DNA from: an uncultured Paracoccaceae bacterium
GTDB taxonomy: Bacteria; Pseudomonadota; Alphaproteobacteria; Rhodobacterales; Rhodobacteraceae
Length of the DNA stretch: 64,000 bases
Direction: 5' to 3'
Assembly: GCA_947488605.1 (NCBI GenBank)
Contig: CANKZJ010000001.1
Coordinates: 124,001 to 188,000 of the forward strand
Both the position numbers and the translations under genes were made by a program. The first letter of the stretch is position 1, and the number at the start of each line of letters is the position of its first letter. Below, piece by piece: positions 25,306 through 33,926 of the stretch. The notes below the pieces were generated by a model that was not told where the DNA came from, did not search any database, and saw only the letters and a list, made by a program, of their open reading frames with translations.

Positions 25306-26969
25306 TCCGCTGCTATGGCTTTGGGTTTTGGTTTGCTGCCGTGCTCGTACTCCTCAAGGAAATCGAGCACTTCCTGTCGGTAGGCGTAGTAGTCAGGATG
25401 CTCGAGCAGCGCCTTGCGGGTGCGTGGGCGCGGCAGGTTCACGTCCGTGATTTTGCCAATTGTGGCCTGTGGTCCGTTGGTCATCATCACCACGCGGTCG
25501 GCCAGCAAGATCGCCTCATCTACGTCATGGGTGACGCAGATTGCCGTGACTTTGGTGCGCGACCAAACCTCCATCAGGACTTCTTGCAATTCCCAGCGAG
25601 TTAGGCTGTCCAGCATCCCAAAGGGTTCGTCCAACAGCAGCAGCTTGGGTGACAAGGCAAACGCGCGCGCGATGCCGACGCGTTGCTTCATGCCGTTCGA
25701 GAGGCTTGCTGCACCTTTATCCATGCTGTCGGCCAGTCCAACGCGTTCAAGATAGTATTCGATGACGTCTTGTCGTTCGGCGCGCGAGGCCTTGAGATAA
25801 ACTTTGTCCACGCCGATGGCGACGTTTTCCTTGGCAGTCAGCCATGGGAACAGATTGGGCGACTGGAATACAACAGCACGCTCTGGGTCAGCACCTTCGA
25901 CGTTCCACCCGTCCAATTTGATCGCGCCTTTGGAGATCGGGTTAAGACCAGCGGCCATCGTCAGAACCGTGGATTTCCCGCAACCTGAGTGGCCAATAAG
26001 CGAGACAAACTCGCCTTTATTGATCTTAAGGTCGAAATTCTCAACGACCGTCAGCGGCCCTTTGGGCGTAGGATACACCTTGTCCAACTGTGAGAAATTC
26101 AGGAACCTTTCGTCGATCCCGCTTTCTTGGGCTTTGGCAACGGCGGCAGGCACACCGTGGATTGGCGTGACGTTGGGCAAAATGCGCGTACCTTCGACCT
26201 TGGCCGCAATGCCCACGTCCATCAGGTAAGTCGTGACCTGCGCACGCAGTGACTTGAAGGTCGCGTCATTGTTCATCGCGATCCGGTCGCGCGGCCGGGG
26301 GATCGCGACCTTGAATTCATCACCCAAAGTCCCATCAGGGTTCAGGGCGATGATGCGGTCGGCCAGAATAATCGCTTCGTCCACGTCATTGGTGATCAAC
26401 ACACAGGTCTTTTTGTCCGCGTCCCAAATCGCCTCAATCTCGTCGGCAAGGTTGGCGCGGGTAAGGGCATCAAGCGCTGAAAGCGGCTCGTCCAGCAACA
26501 GCATCTCGGGGTCCATCGCCAGTGCGCGGGCCACATTGACCCGTTGGCGCATACCACCCGACAATTCAGCGGGGCGGCGGGTAGCCGCATGGCTGAGACC
26601 CACCATGCCGACGTAGTGAGCAACCTTGGCGGCGCGGTCGGCTTTAGATAGTGCGGGAAACATCGTATCGACTGCAAGTGCGACGTTTCCATTCACAGTC
26701 AGCCACGGCATCAGCGAATAGCTTTGGAAAATCACGCCGCGTTCGCGCCCCGGTTCGGTGATCGGCGCGCCTTTGTAGGTGACGGACCCGCTTGAAGGCT
26801 GCTCTAGCCCCGCCATCATGTTGATCAACGTGGTTTTGCCGGTGCCGGAAAAACCTAGGATGACGACAAATTCGCCTTGGTCCACATCAAGGTTGATGTT
26901 TTTGAGAACCGGCGTTTCGCCATAGCTCTTTGAGACGTTTTTGAACTGTAGAATTCCCATGCTGATCAC
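25302..26969 (-). CDS. Nitrate ABC transporter ATPase, two ATP-binding domains fused (NrtC-NrtD type)
   Basis: 555 residues with two complete ABC domains in one chain. Domain 1 has Walker A at G39-T47 (GFSGTGKTT), signature LSGGM at 136-140 and Walker B LLLDEP. Domain 2 has Walker A at G326-T334 (GHSGCGKST), signature LSNGM and its own LLLDEP. Cyanobacteria use two proteins, NrtC and NrtD, for this; here one polypeptide supplies both ATPase sites. A linker of about 60 residues (roughly 235-290) between the domains has no family that I recognise. It starts with GTG at 26969, overlapping the permease stop (GTGA); the ATG at 26960 is an alternative. The neighbours nrtA and nrtB complete the importer. 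Confidence 0.93.
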   Translation of the reverse strand: MISMGILQFKNVSKSYGETPVLKNINLDVDQGEFVVILGFSGTGKTTLINMMAGLEQPSSGSVTYKGAPITEPGRERGVIFQSYSLMPWLTVNGNVALAVDTMFPALSKADRAAKVAHYVGMVGLSHAATRRPAELSGGMRQRVNVARALAMDPEMLLLDEPLSALDALTRANLADEIEAIWDADKKTCVLITNDVDEAIILADRIIALNPDGTLGDEFKVAIPRPRDRIAMNNDATFKSLRAQVTTYLMDVGIAAKVEGTRILPNVTPIHGVPAAVAKAQESGIDERFLNFSQLDKVYPTPKGPLTVVENFDLKINKGEFVSLIGHSGCGKSTVLTMAAGLNPISKGAIKLDGWNVEGADPERAVVFQSPNLFPWLTAKENVAIGVDKVYLKASRAERQDVIEYYLERVGLADSMDKGAASLSNGMKQRVGIARAFALSPKLLLLDEPFGMLDSLTRWELQEVLMEVWSRTKVTAICVTHDVDEAILLADRVVMMTNGPQATIGKITDVNLPRPRTRKALLEHPDYYAYRQEVLDFLEEYEHGSKPKPKAIAAE

Positions 26970-28039
26970 CGATTGTTCGAGAATGTGAACATGGATTGCA
27001 GGGCATACATGACCCGATCCAGCAAGAAGCCAATAATCCCGATGGTAAACACAGCAACCATGATCCGTGCGAGCGATTGGGAAGATCCGTTCTGGAATTC
27101 ATCCCAGACAAATTTACCAAGACCGGGGTTCTGGGCCAGCATTTCAGCAGCGATCAGAACCATCCAGCCGACACCCAGTGATAGGCGCAATCCGGTAAAG
27201 ATCAGTGGCAATGCGGACGGTAACACCAGTTTGGTGATTTTGGTGTAGGTGTTCATCTTTAACACGCGGCTGACACTGACAAGGTCCTTGTCGATGCTGC
27301 TGACACCAAGGGCTGTATTGATCAGCGTCGGCCAAAGTGAGCACAGCGTCACGGTGATAGCCGAGATCAGGAATGACTTGGAAAACATTCCGTCATTGGT
27401 CGTGTAGACGGCAGAGACGATCATCGTCACAATCGGCAACCATGCCAACGGTGAAACAGGTTTGAAAATCTGGATGAGTGGGTTGAGCGCGGCGTTGGCC
27501 GTCACCGAAAGACCCGCCGCAATTCCGAGCGGAATAGCGACGATTGAGGCGATCAAAAACCCAAAAAAGACGGTCTTGATCGACGTCCAGATTTGATCGT
27601 AGTAGGTAGGTTTGCCAGTATAGACACGTTCGCGAACGCGGTCTGCGTTTCCGTTCGCGATCAGGTCGGCATTGCGCGCGTCTTGGCGTTCATAAAAGGC
27701 GGCTGCACGCTCACCCTCGCGGATGGCATCTTGGCGCAATTCACCGACTTGTTCCCAGACTTGGGCTGGTCCGGGGACCGCGCCCAGTGATGTCTGCACA
27801 CGCGGAGCAAGCGTCGCCCACATCATCAAAAAGACGGCAATCGCCAACAGCGGGACACCCAGCAAGCGCCAGATTTCACCGGCTTGCGCGCGCGGGTTGT
27901 CTCCGGCGGCGGCCTTCAGGATCGGCGTCAGCCATGACAGACCGAACACACGAAACCATGCGTCGGCCTTGTTGATGCGGGAAAAGCGTCGCGCGCGGCG
28001 GGCTTCGTTGTCGAGTGTGTCAGTGTCAATCGCGGTCAT
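26966..28039 (-). CDS. nrtB: Nitrate ABC transporter permease
   Basis: Inner-membrane permease of the NrtB/SsuC-type family, 357 residues from the ATG at 28039. A cytoplasmic N-terminal tail precedes a first helix at about 50-75. A long hydrophilic insert follows, with GERAAAFYERQDARNADLIANGNADRVRERV residues broken across the periplasmic region. The permease core has about five helices and the EAA-type loop near AALGVSSIDKDLVSVSRVL. The hydrophilic insert is larger than in cyanobacterial NrtB. A start at 28108 is open but would add 23 residues with no support. It is preceded by nrtA (84 bp away) and overlaps the ATPase gene. Confidence 0.92.
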   Translation of the reverse strand: MTAIDTDTLDNEARRARRFSRINKADAWFRVFGLSWLTPILKAAAGDNPRAQAGEIWRLLGVPLLAIAVFLMMWATLAPRVQTSLGAVPGPAQVWEQVGELRQDAIREGERAAAFYERQDARNADLIANGNADRVRERVYTGKPTYYDQIWTSIKTVFFGFLIASIVAIPLGIAAGLSVTANAALNPLIQIFKPVSPLAWLPIVTMIVSAVYTTNDGMFSKSFLISAITVTLCSLWPTLINTALGVSSIDKDLVSVSRVLKMNTYTKITKLVLPSALPLIFTGLRLSLGVGWMVLIAAEMLAQNPGLGKFVWDEFQNGSSQSLARIMVAVFTIGIIGFLLDRVMYALQSMFTFSNNR

Positions 28040-28123
28040 ATCGGGTGTCCAACTACTGCTTCTAAGAAAATGAGCGGGTGGGCTTGGCCCCACCTTGCGT
28101 TCCCGCAAAGTGGGTATGTTGGT

Positions 28124-29494
28124 TTAGCCTTGGATTTCGCTATCGACGACGGTCTGACCGGACTTCAGGCCAATCGGTAAGCTGTCGATGTAAGCGTTGG
28201 GTGCTCGTCCATCATATTCGATGCCATCAATGATATCGGCTGCAGGTGTCGCTGCTTTGAACCCGTCACTGTCCCATGGAAAATCGGCTTCGTTCGCCAT
28301 ACCTTCGTCAACCAGCAGGCGGGCTGCCTCAAGATAGATGTCGGGGCGATAGACTTCGGCGGCGGTCTCGAAGTACCACGCGTCAGGCATCGTGTCGGCA
28401 ATCTGCCCCCAGCGGCGCATCTGTGTCAGATACCAGATTGCGTCTGAATAGAACGGATACGTCGCGTTGTAGCGGAAGAATACGTTGAAGTCGGGCGCAG
28501 GGCGCACATCACCTTTTTCGAACTCAAAGAAACCTGTCATTGAGTTGGCAATGACTTCGTAGTCCGCCCCCACATATTCAGGCCGCGCGAGCATTTCGAC
28601 CGCTTCGGGGCGGTTTGCGTTGTCGTTCTCATCCAGCCAGATCGCCGCGCGGATCAACGCCTTGGTCAGGGCCAGCGTGGTATTGGGGTTTACCTCAGCG
28701 AACGCGGCGGTAATCCCAAAGACCTTTTCAGGATTGTTCTTCCACATGTCGTAGTCGGTGATCACAGGCACACCTATACCTTTGAACACGGCTTGTTGGT
28801 TCCAAGGTTCGCCAACGGCGTAGCCAAAGATCGTGCCCGCTTCCATCGTTGACGGCATCTGTGGTGGCGGTGTGACGGACAGCAAGACGTCCGCCGCGAT
28901 CTGGCCAGAGATATCCTGCGGGCTGTAGTACCCCGGCTCTAGCCCACCGGCGGCAAGCCAATAGCGGATTTCATAATTATGCGTGGACACAGGGAAAACC
29001 ATGCCCATGTTGAACGGCTCTCCACGGTCCTTGTAGTCTTCGACGACGGGTGCCAAAGCGCTGGCGCTGATTGGGTGCTGCGGGCGACCATCGTCCATCA
29101 GCGGAACATTTGGCTTCATTTCGTCCCAAATTTCATTGGAAACCGTGATGGCATTCCCGTTCAGGTCCATCGAAAACGGCGTGATGATATGTGCCTCGGT
29201 GCCGTAACCGATAGTGGCCGCAAGCGGTTGGCCTGCCAACATATGCGCACCGTCCAGTTGGCCGCTGATCACGCCATCAAGCAGCACTTTCCAGTTTGCC
29301 TGCGCTTCAAGCGTGACGAAAAGACCTTCGTCCTCGAAATAGCCAAGCTCGTAGGCGACGGCCAAGGGCGCCATGTCGGTCAGTTTGATAAAGCCGAGCG
29401 TCAGGTCCTCTTTTTCAAGCTCCAAAAACTCGGCCGACGCCGTTGTGGCCATCAGGCTGGAGGTGGCCAGCAATATTGCAATCGTCTTTTTCAT
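28124..29494 (-). CDS. nrtA: Nitrate ABC transporter substrate-binding protein
   Basis: 456-residue periplasmic binding protein of the NrtA/NasS family (COG0715-like). A Sec signal peptide covers about 1-21, with a cleavage site after TTASA. The mature part shows the family motifs [32 protein letters not shown] and [15 protein letters not shown], in which nitrate-contacting residues of NrtA lie. The ATG at 29494 has AAAGGAAC upstream and directly follows a terminator-bearing leader, so its expression should depend on NasT antitermination. It is not lipoprotein-type: there is no lipobox cysteine. Confidence 0.94.
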   Translation of the reverse strand: MKKTIAILLATSSLMATTASAEFLELEKEDLTLGFIKLTDMAPLAVAYELGYFEDEGLFVTLEAQANWKVLLDGVISGQLDGAHMLAGQPLAATIGYGTEAHIITPFSMDLNGNAITVSNEIWDEMKPNVPLMDDGRPQHPISASALAPVVEDYKDRGEPFNMGMVFPVSTHNYEIRYWLAAGGLEPGYYSPQDISGQIAADVLLSVTPPPQMPSTMEAGTIFGYAVGEPWNQQAVFKGIGVPVITDYDMWKNNPEKVFGITAAFAEVNPNTTLALTKALIRAAIWLDENDNANRPEAVEMLARPEYVGADYEVIANSMTGFFEFEKGDVRPAPDFNVFFRYNATYPFYSDAIWYLTQMRRWGQIADTMPDAWYFETAAEVYRPDIYLEAARLLVDEGMANEADFPWDSDGFKAATPAADIIDGIEYDGRAPNAYIDSLPIGLKSGQTVVDSEIQG

Positions 29495-29523
29495 TGTTAG
29501 TTCCTTTCAAAGCCCCAAGGGGC

Positions 29524-29588
29524 AAAAACAAAAAAGCCGCACGTAAGGTTCACGGGGGAGGAGATCCGTGTTCCGTACGAGCGGCTTT
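29524..29588 (-). terminator. Leader terminator before nrtA (antitermination target)
   Basis: On the minus strand, AAAGCCGC (29588-29581) pairs with GCGGCTTT (29540-29533), with extra pairs further inward and an apical CACGG/CCGTG hairpin. The U-rich run follows (29535-29524). It ends 30 nt before the nrtA ATG, so it would block the whole nrt-nir-nas operon unless bypassed. Confidence 0.85.
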
Positions 29589-29601
29589 GCTCTTGAGAGA
29601 T

Positions 29602-29645
29602 GCGCTGACAACACTGTCAGCGCGCATTGCTGGGCTTCATTGCCC
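29602..29645 (-). promoter_or_regulatory. Dual-hexaloop ANTAR (NasT) target RNA in the nrtA leader
   Basis: Two successive hairpins on the minus-strand RNA. P1 is GGGC-AATGAA-GCCC (29645-29632). P2 is GCGCTGAC-AGTGTT-GTCAGCGC (29623-29602). Both loops are six nucleotides with A at position 1 and G at position 4, the signature of RNA targets of ANTAR-domain antiterminators. They lie 13 nt upstream of the terminator stem. NasT, an ANTAR protein, is encoded just upstream, with its nitrate-sensing partner NasS, so nitrate-dependent antitermination is strongly implied. Confidence 0.85.
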
Positions 29646-29690
29646 GTTAAGATCAGCGTGACCTGCCCCGTTATGTTTCTGCAATGATTA

Positions 29691-29728
29691 TTCTGCACCG
29701 CCGCATTTTTTCATGCGGCGGTGCAGAA
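29691..29728. repeat. 16-bp perfect inverted repeat with 6-nt loop between nasS and nrtA
   Basis: Arms 29691-29706 and 29713-29728 are perfectly complementary (16 bp, mostly G+C) around a 6-nt loop. It lies 26 nt past the nasS stop codon. No U-run follows on either strand, so it is not a standard intrinsic terminator; the minus-strand loop, GAAAAA, also lacks the A1/G4 pattern of ANTAR targets. It may stabilise or punctuate the transcript. Confidence 0.8.
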
Positions 29729-29753
29729 ACTGCCCAATAATTCATCGCTAGTT

Positions 29754-30887
29754 TCAAGGGAAATCAAAGGTTCTGCCATCAAAGAAGGCATCGGGCGCAA
29801 GAATCATATGCCCGCGCGTGGACGCAACAGCGGTTTCAAACCGCAACGCACCCTCCTCTTTTTCAGAGGCGCCGGGCATATCGGCCCCGATCCCAGACAG
29901 GTTTTTGCGGTAAAGATCGGACCGGAAACACGCTTTGGCCTTTGCGATACCGGCTGCGTCTGCGCCCAGCTGATGGGCGATCCATGCGGCCTGACTGCGC
30001 CAAGGGAAAGTGGCGGCATGTTTATGGAACTGCAAAAAGCGTTCGATTGCGATGGGGGTTGCGTTCTGCTTTGGCACAATGTGACCGGTCAACGCTGGAT
30101 CAATTAAGTCGGGCGACACGCTGAGGTGTTCGCTGCGGCCCAGAATTTCAACGGCGAGAGGTTTGTTTTTAGGCGCATCAAGCCACGCAGAGGCTTGGAA
30201 GACCGCCCGCATCAATCTGCGTGCTGCGTCTTCGTTCGCGTCAACCCAATCATGGCGGGCGGCAAGTACCTTTTCGGGGGCAAACTGCCAGACATCGCAC
30301 CCCGTCATCATCAGTTGCGCGACATTTTGTTGGACAGCAACACTTCCCCAAGGTTCGCCCACCCAGAACGCATCGACAAACCCATCCGCCACGGCATCCG
30401 CCATACGCGGCGGCGGCACGGTGATTTCTTCGATGCGCAAGTCCGGTGCTGCTGCGGTCCAATACGACAAAAGCAAACGGTGCATGGAATAGTGAAACGG
30501 TACGCCAATACGCAGCGGTTTGCCCTTGCGCGCATGCAATGCCTTGAGCAATGCATGCGCATCACCAAACGGCACGACCCCGATGTCTGCGGCCAACGCG
30601 TTTGAAACACCAAAGACGGTGCCGTTAACCGATAGAACCATCAGCGTGTCGACCTGTGCAGGGAGCCCGCCAAGTCCGATAGACATCGCCACTGGCATTG
30701 GCGACAGCATTTGTGCAGCATCCAAGTGACCAAGCGCCAACATATCGCGCAACGCCGACCAAGATGGCTGGCGCACCAGATTAAGCGTGAGCGCCTCTTC
30801 GGCAGCAAAACCCAACTCCTTTGCAATCACCAGAGGGGCGCAATCGACCAGCGGGACATAGCCACAATTCAGGACGGTGTGGCTCAT
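29754..30887 (-). CDS. nasS: NasS nitrate/nitrite sensor (NrtA-like, cytoplasmic)
   Basis: 377 residues of the same fold as NrtA but with no signal peptide: it begins MSHTVLNCGYVPLVDCAPLVIAKELGF. It retains the ligand-pocket segments DAAQMLSPMPVAMSIG and WVGEPWGSVAVQQ. Known NasS proteins hold NasT inactive and release it when nitrate or nitrite is bound. The ATGA overlap with the nasT stop at 30884-30887 supports tight stoichiometry. It is located immediately upstream of the leader that NasT would act on. Confidence 0.93.
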   Translation of the reverse strand: MSHTVLNCGYVPLVDCAPLVIAKELGFAAEEALTLNLVRQPSWSALRDMLALGHLDAAQMLSPMPVAMSIGLGGLPAQVDTLMVLSVNGTVFGVSNALAADIGVVPFGDAHALLKALHARKGKPLRIGVPFHYSMHRLLLSYWTAAAPDLRIEEITVPPPRMADAVADGFVDAFWVGEPWGSVAVQQNVAQLMMTGCDVWQFAPEKVLAARHDWVDANEDAARRLMRAVFQASAWLDAPKNKPLAVEILGRSEHLSVSPDLIDPALTGHIVPKQNATPIAIERFLQFHKHAATFPWRSQAAWIAHQLGADAAGIAKAKACFRSDLYRKNLSGIGADMPGASEKEEGALRFETAVASTRGHMILAPDAFFDGRTFDFP

Positions 30888-31468
30888 GACAAAAGGTCCG
30901 ATGCTGTCACAAGCGCTTGGGCCACGTCGATGACTTTCCGGCCTTGGCCCATCGCGGTCTTGCGCAGCAGGTTATAGGCCTCGTCTTCGGACATGCCGCG
31001 CCGACGCATCAGAATGCCTTTGGCGCGGTCAATCGTCTTGCGGTCCTCTAGGGCTTGTTTGGCCGCGTCCAGTTCTGATTGCATCTGACGCATCATCTTG
31101 AAACGCGCGATGGCGGTTTCAAGAACCGGTTTGATCCGCTCCATCTTGAGGCCATCAACCACGTAGGCGCTGACCCCGGCGTTCAGGGCCGCTTGCGTCA
31201 GATCATCGTCGGTTTGATCCACAAAAAGCGCAACCGCCCGCTTGGATGTCTCTGTCGCGTAAGAAATATGTTCAAGCGTATCGCGATCCGGATTGGCAAG
31301 GTCGATTAACACGATATCGGGGTGAAATTCTTTCACCGTGCGATCTAACGCCGAAATTTGTGCCAATGCTTTGACGTCTGACCAACCTGCGTTCTTCAAG
31401 GCGTCGACAATCTCTCGGACGCGTTCTGAGTTCGGTTCAACAACGAGAATGCGCAGATTTTGGTTCAT
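30884..31468 (-). CDS. nasT: NasT antiterminator (response-regulator-like domain + ANTAR)
   Basis: 194 residues from the ATG at 31468. The N-terminal receiver-like domain (about 1-120) begins LRILVVEPNSERV and keeps an aspartate in DIVLIDLANPDRD, but NasT proteins are controlled by NasS rather than by a kinase. The C-terminal ANTAR RNA-binding domain (about 130-190) shows LEDRKTIDRAKGILMRRRG and the YNLLRKTAM helix. An upstream extension to 31612 is open but has no family character. Its RNA target, a pair of hexaloop hairpins, is present before nrtA. Confidence 0.93.
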   Translation of the reverse strand: MNQNLRILVVEPNSERVREIVDALKNAGWSDVKALAQISALDRTVKEFHPDIVLIDLANPDRDTLEHISYATETSKRAVALFVDQTDDDLTQAALNAGVSAYVVDGLKMERIKPVLETAIARFKMMRQMQSELDAAKQALEDRKTIDRAKGILMRRRGMSEDEAYNLLRKTAMGQGRKVIDVAQALVTASDLLS

Positions 31469-31912
31469 GTGGCTGTCATTCGCGAACGCATGGACAAGGT
31501 CAACTTCAAGACCGGTCATGACCACCCATATCCAGCTTTTCCAGCACAGAAATCCGGCATAAAGAGCGCGCATGCCTATCTTTTCCGCACCTTGAATGAA
31601 AGGCGCATTCAATACGGTGGTGAAATTATGAACTTCATAGCCACCACTGCCGACGGATACATTTCAGAACTAACACTCTTTCTGGATGCAAGGGCATTTG
31701 GTCAAAGTTATGCTCTGTAAAAACTTCAATAACTTCGCGGAGGCCGTAGCGAGGACAAAGCGGGCTTCCAAAGGGAATTGAAACCGACATTCTTGAACGG
31801 CTTCTTGCGGGATGCAGTCGTCAGATGTTGTGCAGGTCTTGGCCGACTATGTTATGCGCTGGCGACCACAGAAGGTTGCCGCTTACGAACGGCAGATCTG
31901 AAAACTATTGCC
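31469..31912. other. 444-bp intergenic region
   Basis: This lies between the nasT start and the 3' end of the metal-binding-protein gene (both on the minus strand), so it should contain the nasT promoter. I find no convincing open frame, RNA gene or terminator. A lone GGAATTGAAAC at 31774-31784 resembles a CRISPR repeat end but is not repeated. Confidence 0.5.
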
Positions 31913-32809
31913 CTATTGAGTTCCAATCTCTGCCATCGCCGAAATCACATCTGCATATGTATCAAGGAAAGTCTGCCCCTCAGCACCATGTGCCAGGGGC
32001 GAGAAAACAATGCTCTGCAAGCCAACAGCCGCGGCGACTTCGAACGCACCAGCCGGTGGCATTGCCTCCCAGATCAGGACCTGCGCCTGCGTTTCTTCCG
32101 CCAACGCTCGCAGTTGTGTAAGATCGGCTTCCGTTGGCATGATACCGGCCTCCCACTCCAATGACCGCACCGAAAGACCATAGCGGTTGGCGAAATATTC
32201 ATAGCGTGGATGTGTCGCGATGAACGTGACATTCTGAAGGTCAGCGAGTGCGCTGCGCGCATCTGCATCCAGATCTTCGAGATCGGTGCGCAGCATTTCC
32301 AGCCGCGTCTCGACTTCGTCTGTCGAGGCAAGGTTTCGCGCCGTGATCGCTGCCGCAATCTCTTCTGCCTGTGCGATCGCAAGCGCGGGGTCGAGCCAAA
32401 CATAAGAAGCAAGCCCTTCATGCGAATGCTCACCCCCATCACCGTGGCTGTGGGTGATGCTTTGCGTGACGATGAACTGATCTTCGATGGCAGCAGAGGT
32501 GTTGACCAGTTTTGACCGCGGCAATGACACCCGATCAACCCATGTCGCAAATCCCGCACCATTCAGTAGGATCAGATCGGACGACTGGATCATTGAGATA
32601 TCGGCGATGGATGGACGCCAGAAAGATGGGTCCTGATCGGCGGGAACCGGAAATACGACATCCGCGTCATCACCAACCAACCGTTCAGCGAAATACTGCA
32701 ATGCGTAGTTCACAGCGACAACGCGCGGACGATCCTGCGCAATTACGGCACTGGACGCAACAAGGGCGAAACAGACCGCCAGAAAAGGCTTCAGAGCGTG
32801 CATCGACAT
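31913..32809 (-). CDS. ZnuA-like metal ABC substrate-binding protein
   Basis: 298 residues from the ATG at 32809, beginning with a Sec signal peptide that ends near ASSAVIA. This is the cluster A-I metal-binding fold: PRVVAVNYALQYFAERLVGDD is the typical first strand and helix, and a histidine-rich loop, THSHGDGGEHSHEG, precedes the conserved YVWLDPALA. A second histidine in ATHPRYEYFANRYG and an acidic C-terminal region complete a probable Zn or Mn site. The start overlaps the previous gene's stop as TGATG. No ZnuB/ZnuC-type permease or ATPase is present; the co-operonic transporter is of the LolD/FtsX type, which is unusual. Confidence 0.87.
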   Translation of the reverse strand: MSMHALKPFLAVCFALVASSAVIAQDRPRVVAVNYALQYFAERLVGDDADVVFPVPADQDPSFWRPSIADISMIQSSDLILLNGAGFATWVDRVSLPRSKLVNTSAAIEDQFIVTQSITHSHGDGGEHSHEGLASYVWLDPALAIAQAEEIAAAITARNLASTDEVETRLEMLRTDLEDLDADARSALADLQNVTFIATHPRYEYFANRYGLSVRSLEWEAGIMPTEADLTQLRALAEETQAQVLIWEAMPPAGAFEVAAAVGLQSIVFSPLAHGAEGQTFLDTYADVISAMAEIGTQ

Positions 32810-33156
32810 CAGCTCTGACAGTTCCGCGCGATATCGTCTGGCGTGACGATCCAATAGTTATGGTGGCTGCCGGTATCGACCTCAATGACAAGCCCTTCGG
32901 AATGGTCGACGCTATCCAGCGGGATCGAGAGCGTTCCGTCTTGCCCGATTGGCAAGGTGGTCAGCAAAGTGTTCTGACCATCAAGAATGCGCACGTCCGC
33001 CTGCTGGACGGCATTGCCGTTGGAAAATTTGGCCTCGACCAGTACGACCTCGCAATCAACTGATGCAAAGACCGTTAACTGGTGTGCCGCCGCCGCAATT
33101 GGGGCGGCGGCAAACAGGCTTGCTAGGGCAAAGCTGCGTATCACTGTCCGGTCCAC
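32809..33156 (-). CDS. Small exported protein of unknown function
   Basis: 115 residues with a signal peptide (about 1-24, cleavage after IAAAA) followed by a short beta-rich domain, LTVFASVDCEVVLVEAKFSNGNAVQQADVRILDG, spread over the chain. It resembles the Ig-like or carboxypeptidase-regulatory folds that often accompany DUF4198 proteins, but I do not recognise a named family. It ends with two conserved-looking histidines, GSHHNYW, and a cysteine. The frame begins with GTG at 33156; a second GTG at 33144 overlaps the DUF4198 stop (GTGA) and is an equally good start. It is part of the metal-related ABC operon. Confidence 0.65.
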   Translation of the reverse strand: MDRTVIRSFALASLFAAAPIAAAAHQLTVFASVDCEVVLVEAKFSNGNAVQQADVRILDGQNTLLTTLPIGQDGTLSIPLDSVDHSEGLVIEVDTGSHHNYWIVTPDDIARNCQS

Positions 33157-33911
33157 TCTTCAAAGTGCACCCAGATCACGGCGCCCAGTTCGACAGCCTT
33201 GTCCTCGCCATCTTGTGGCAAGGTGTAGTCAGCTGTGTTGAGTGCAGCAAAGCCCCACCAACCGTCCGAAGGCGGCGCATAGGTAAAGACGCCGTCAGCA
33301 TCCGCCTTAACAGTCTGGGTAATCATCAGCTCGTCCGGCACAGTGGCACCTGCACCATCATTGAAAAACTCGACCTCAACTTCGGCATATGGGACGGGTT
33401 CGCCATCCATCTTGACGATGCCCTGAAAGACGTTGTGCTCCCACAGGCCAAATGGCTTTGACAGCGGTATGATTTCGGTTTTCAGGCCCAATTCGGTGTC
33501 CCAGCCTTCGTCGTCACCATAGGCGGTCACATAGGTCTTGGTGTAGTGGATGATGAAAGCATCCTCTGCAGGTTCCCAATAGGGCTGTGGTTCCATCGCG
33601 AATATATAGGTGCCTGGGCGATCAAGCCCATACTCCAGCGTGTAGCCCTGATCATCCATCACGGTCGCACTCTCAAGTTCGCCAAGCAGGTCGGTCGTTG
33701 TTCCCTCATGTGTCACGGAAAAAGCAATCGGCGTATCCAGCATCATACCGTCCATTTCAAACGGATGCGAGAATGACATGATCAGCGCAACGCTGCGGCC
33801 ATCTTCCTGACTGATCATCGGATCATCCGGGATGATCATACCGTAATGTGCAAATGCGGGTGTGGCGGCAATAAGACCAGCAAGTGATGCTGTAGCAAGA
33901 TATCGTTTCAT
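33141..33911 (-). CDS. DUF4198 periplasmic protein (metal-uptake associated)
   Basis: 256 residues with a clear signal peptide (cleavage near ATPAFA). The mature protein starts HYGMIIPDD, so a histidine would be at the new N-terminus, a place often used for metal binding. The DUF4198 fold is suggested by the MSFSHPFEMDGMMLD segment, the YTKTYVTA strand and a C-terminal Ig-like region, PVPYAEVEVEFFNDGAG. Family members occur beside nickel or cobalt transport genes in other bacteria. Here the neighbours are an FtsX-type permease and a ZnuA-like binding protein, so a periplasmic metal relay is plausible but unproven. Confidence 0.8.
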   Translation of the reverse strand: MKRYLATASLAGLIAATPAFAHYGMIIPDDPMISQEDGRSVALIMSFSHPFEMDGMMLDTPIAFSVTHEGTTTDLLGELESATVMDDQGYTLEYGLDRPGTYIFAMEPQPYWEPAEDAFIIHYTKTYVTAYGDDEGWDTELGLKTEIIPLSKPFGLWEHNVFQGIVKMDGEPVPYAEVEVEFFNDGAGATVPDELMITQTVKADADGVFTYAPPSDGWWGFAALNTADYTLPQDGEDKAVELGAVIWVHFEEWTGQ

Positions 33912-33926
33912 AAAACCTCCTGTTGG

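Noticed and set aside
29722-29737. Sigma-54-like -24/-12 element (TTGGGCAGTTTCTGCA on the minus strand)
   Set aside because: Only the GG and GC dinucleotides match; the rest of the consensus fails and the element overlaps a perfect hairpin arm.
31772-31784. GGGAATTGAAAC, similar to the 3' end of type I CRISPR repeats
   Set aside because: It occurs once, without repeated units, spacers or cas genes nearby.
31778-32164. 128-codon plus-strand frame upstream of and within the metal-binding-protein gene
   Set aside because: No ribosome-binding site; most of it is antisense to a gene with clear signal peptide and motifs.
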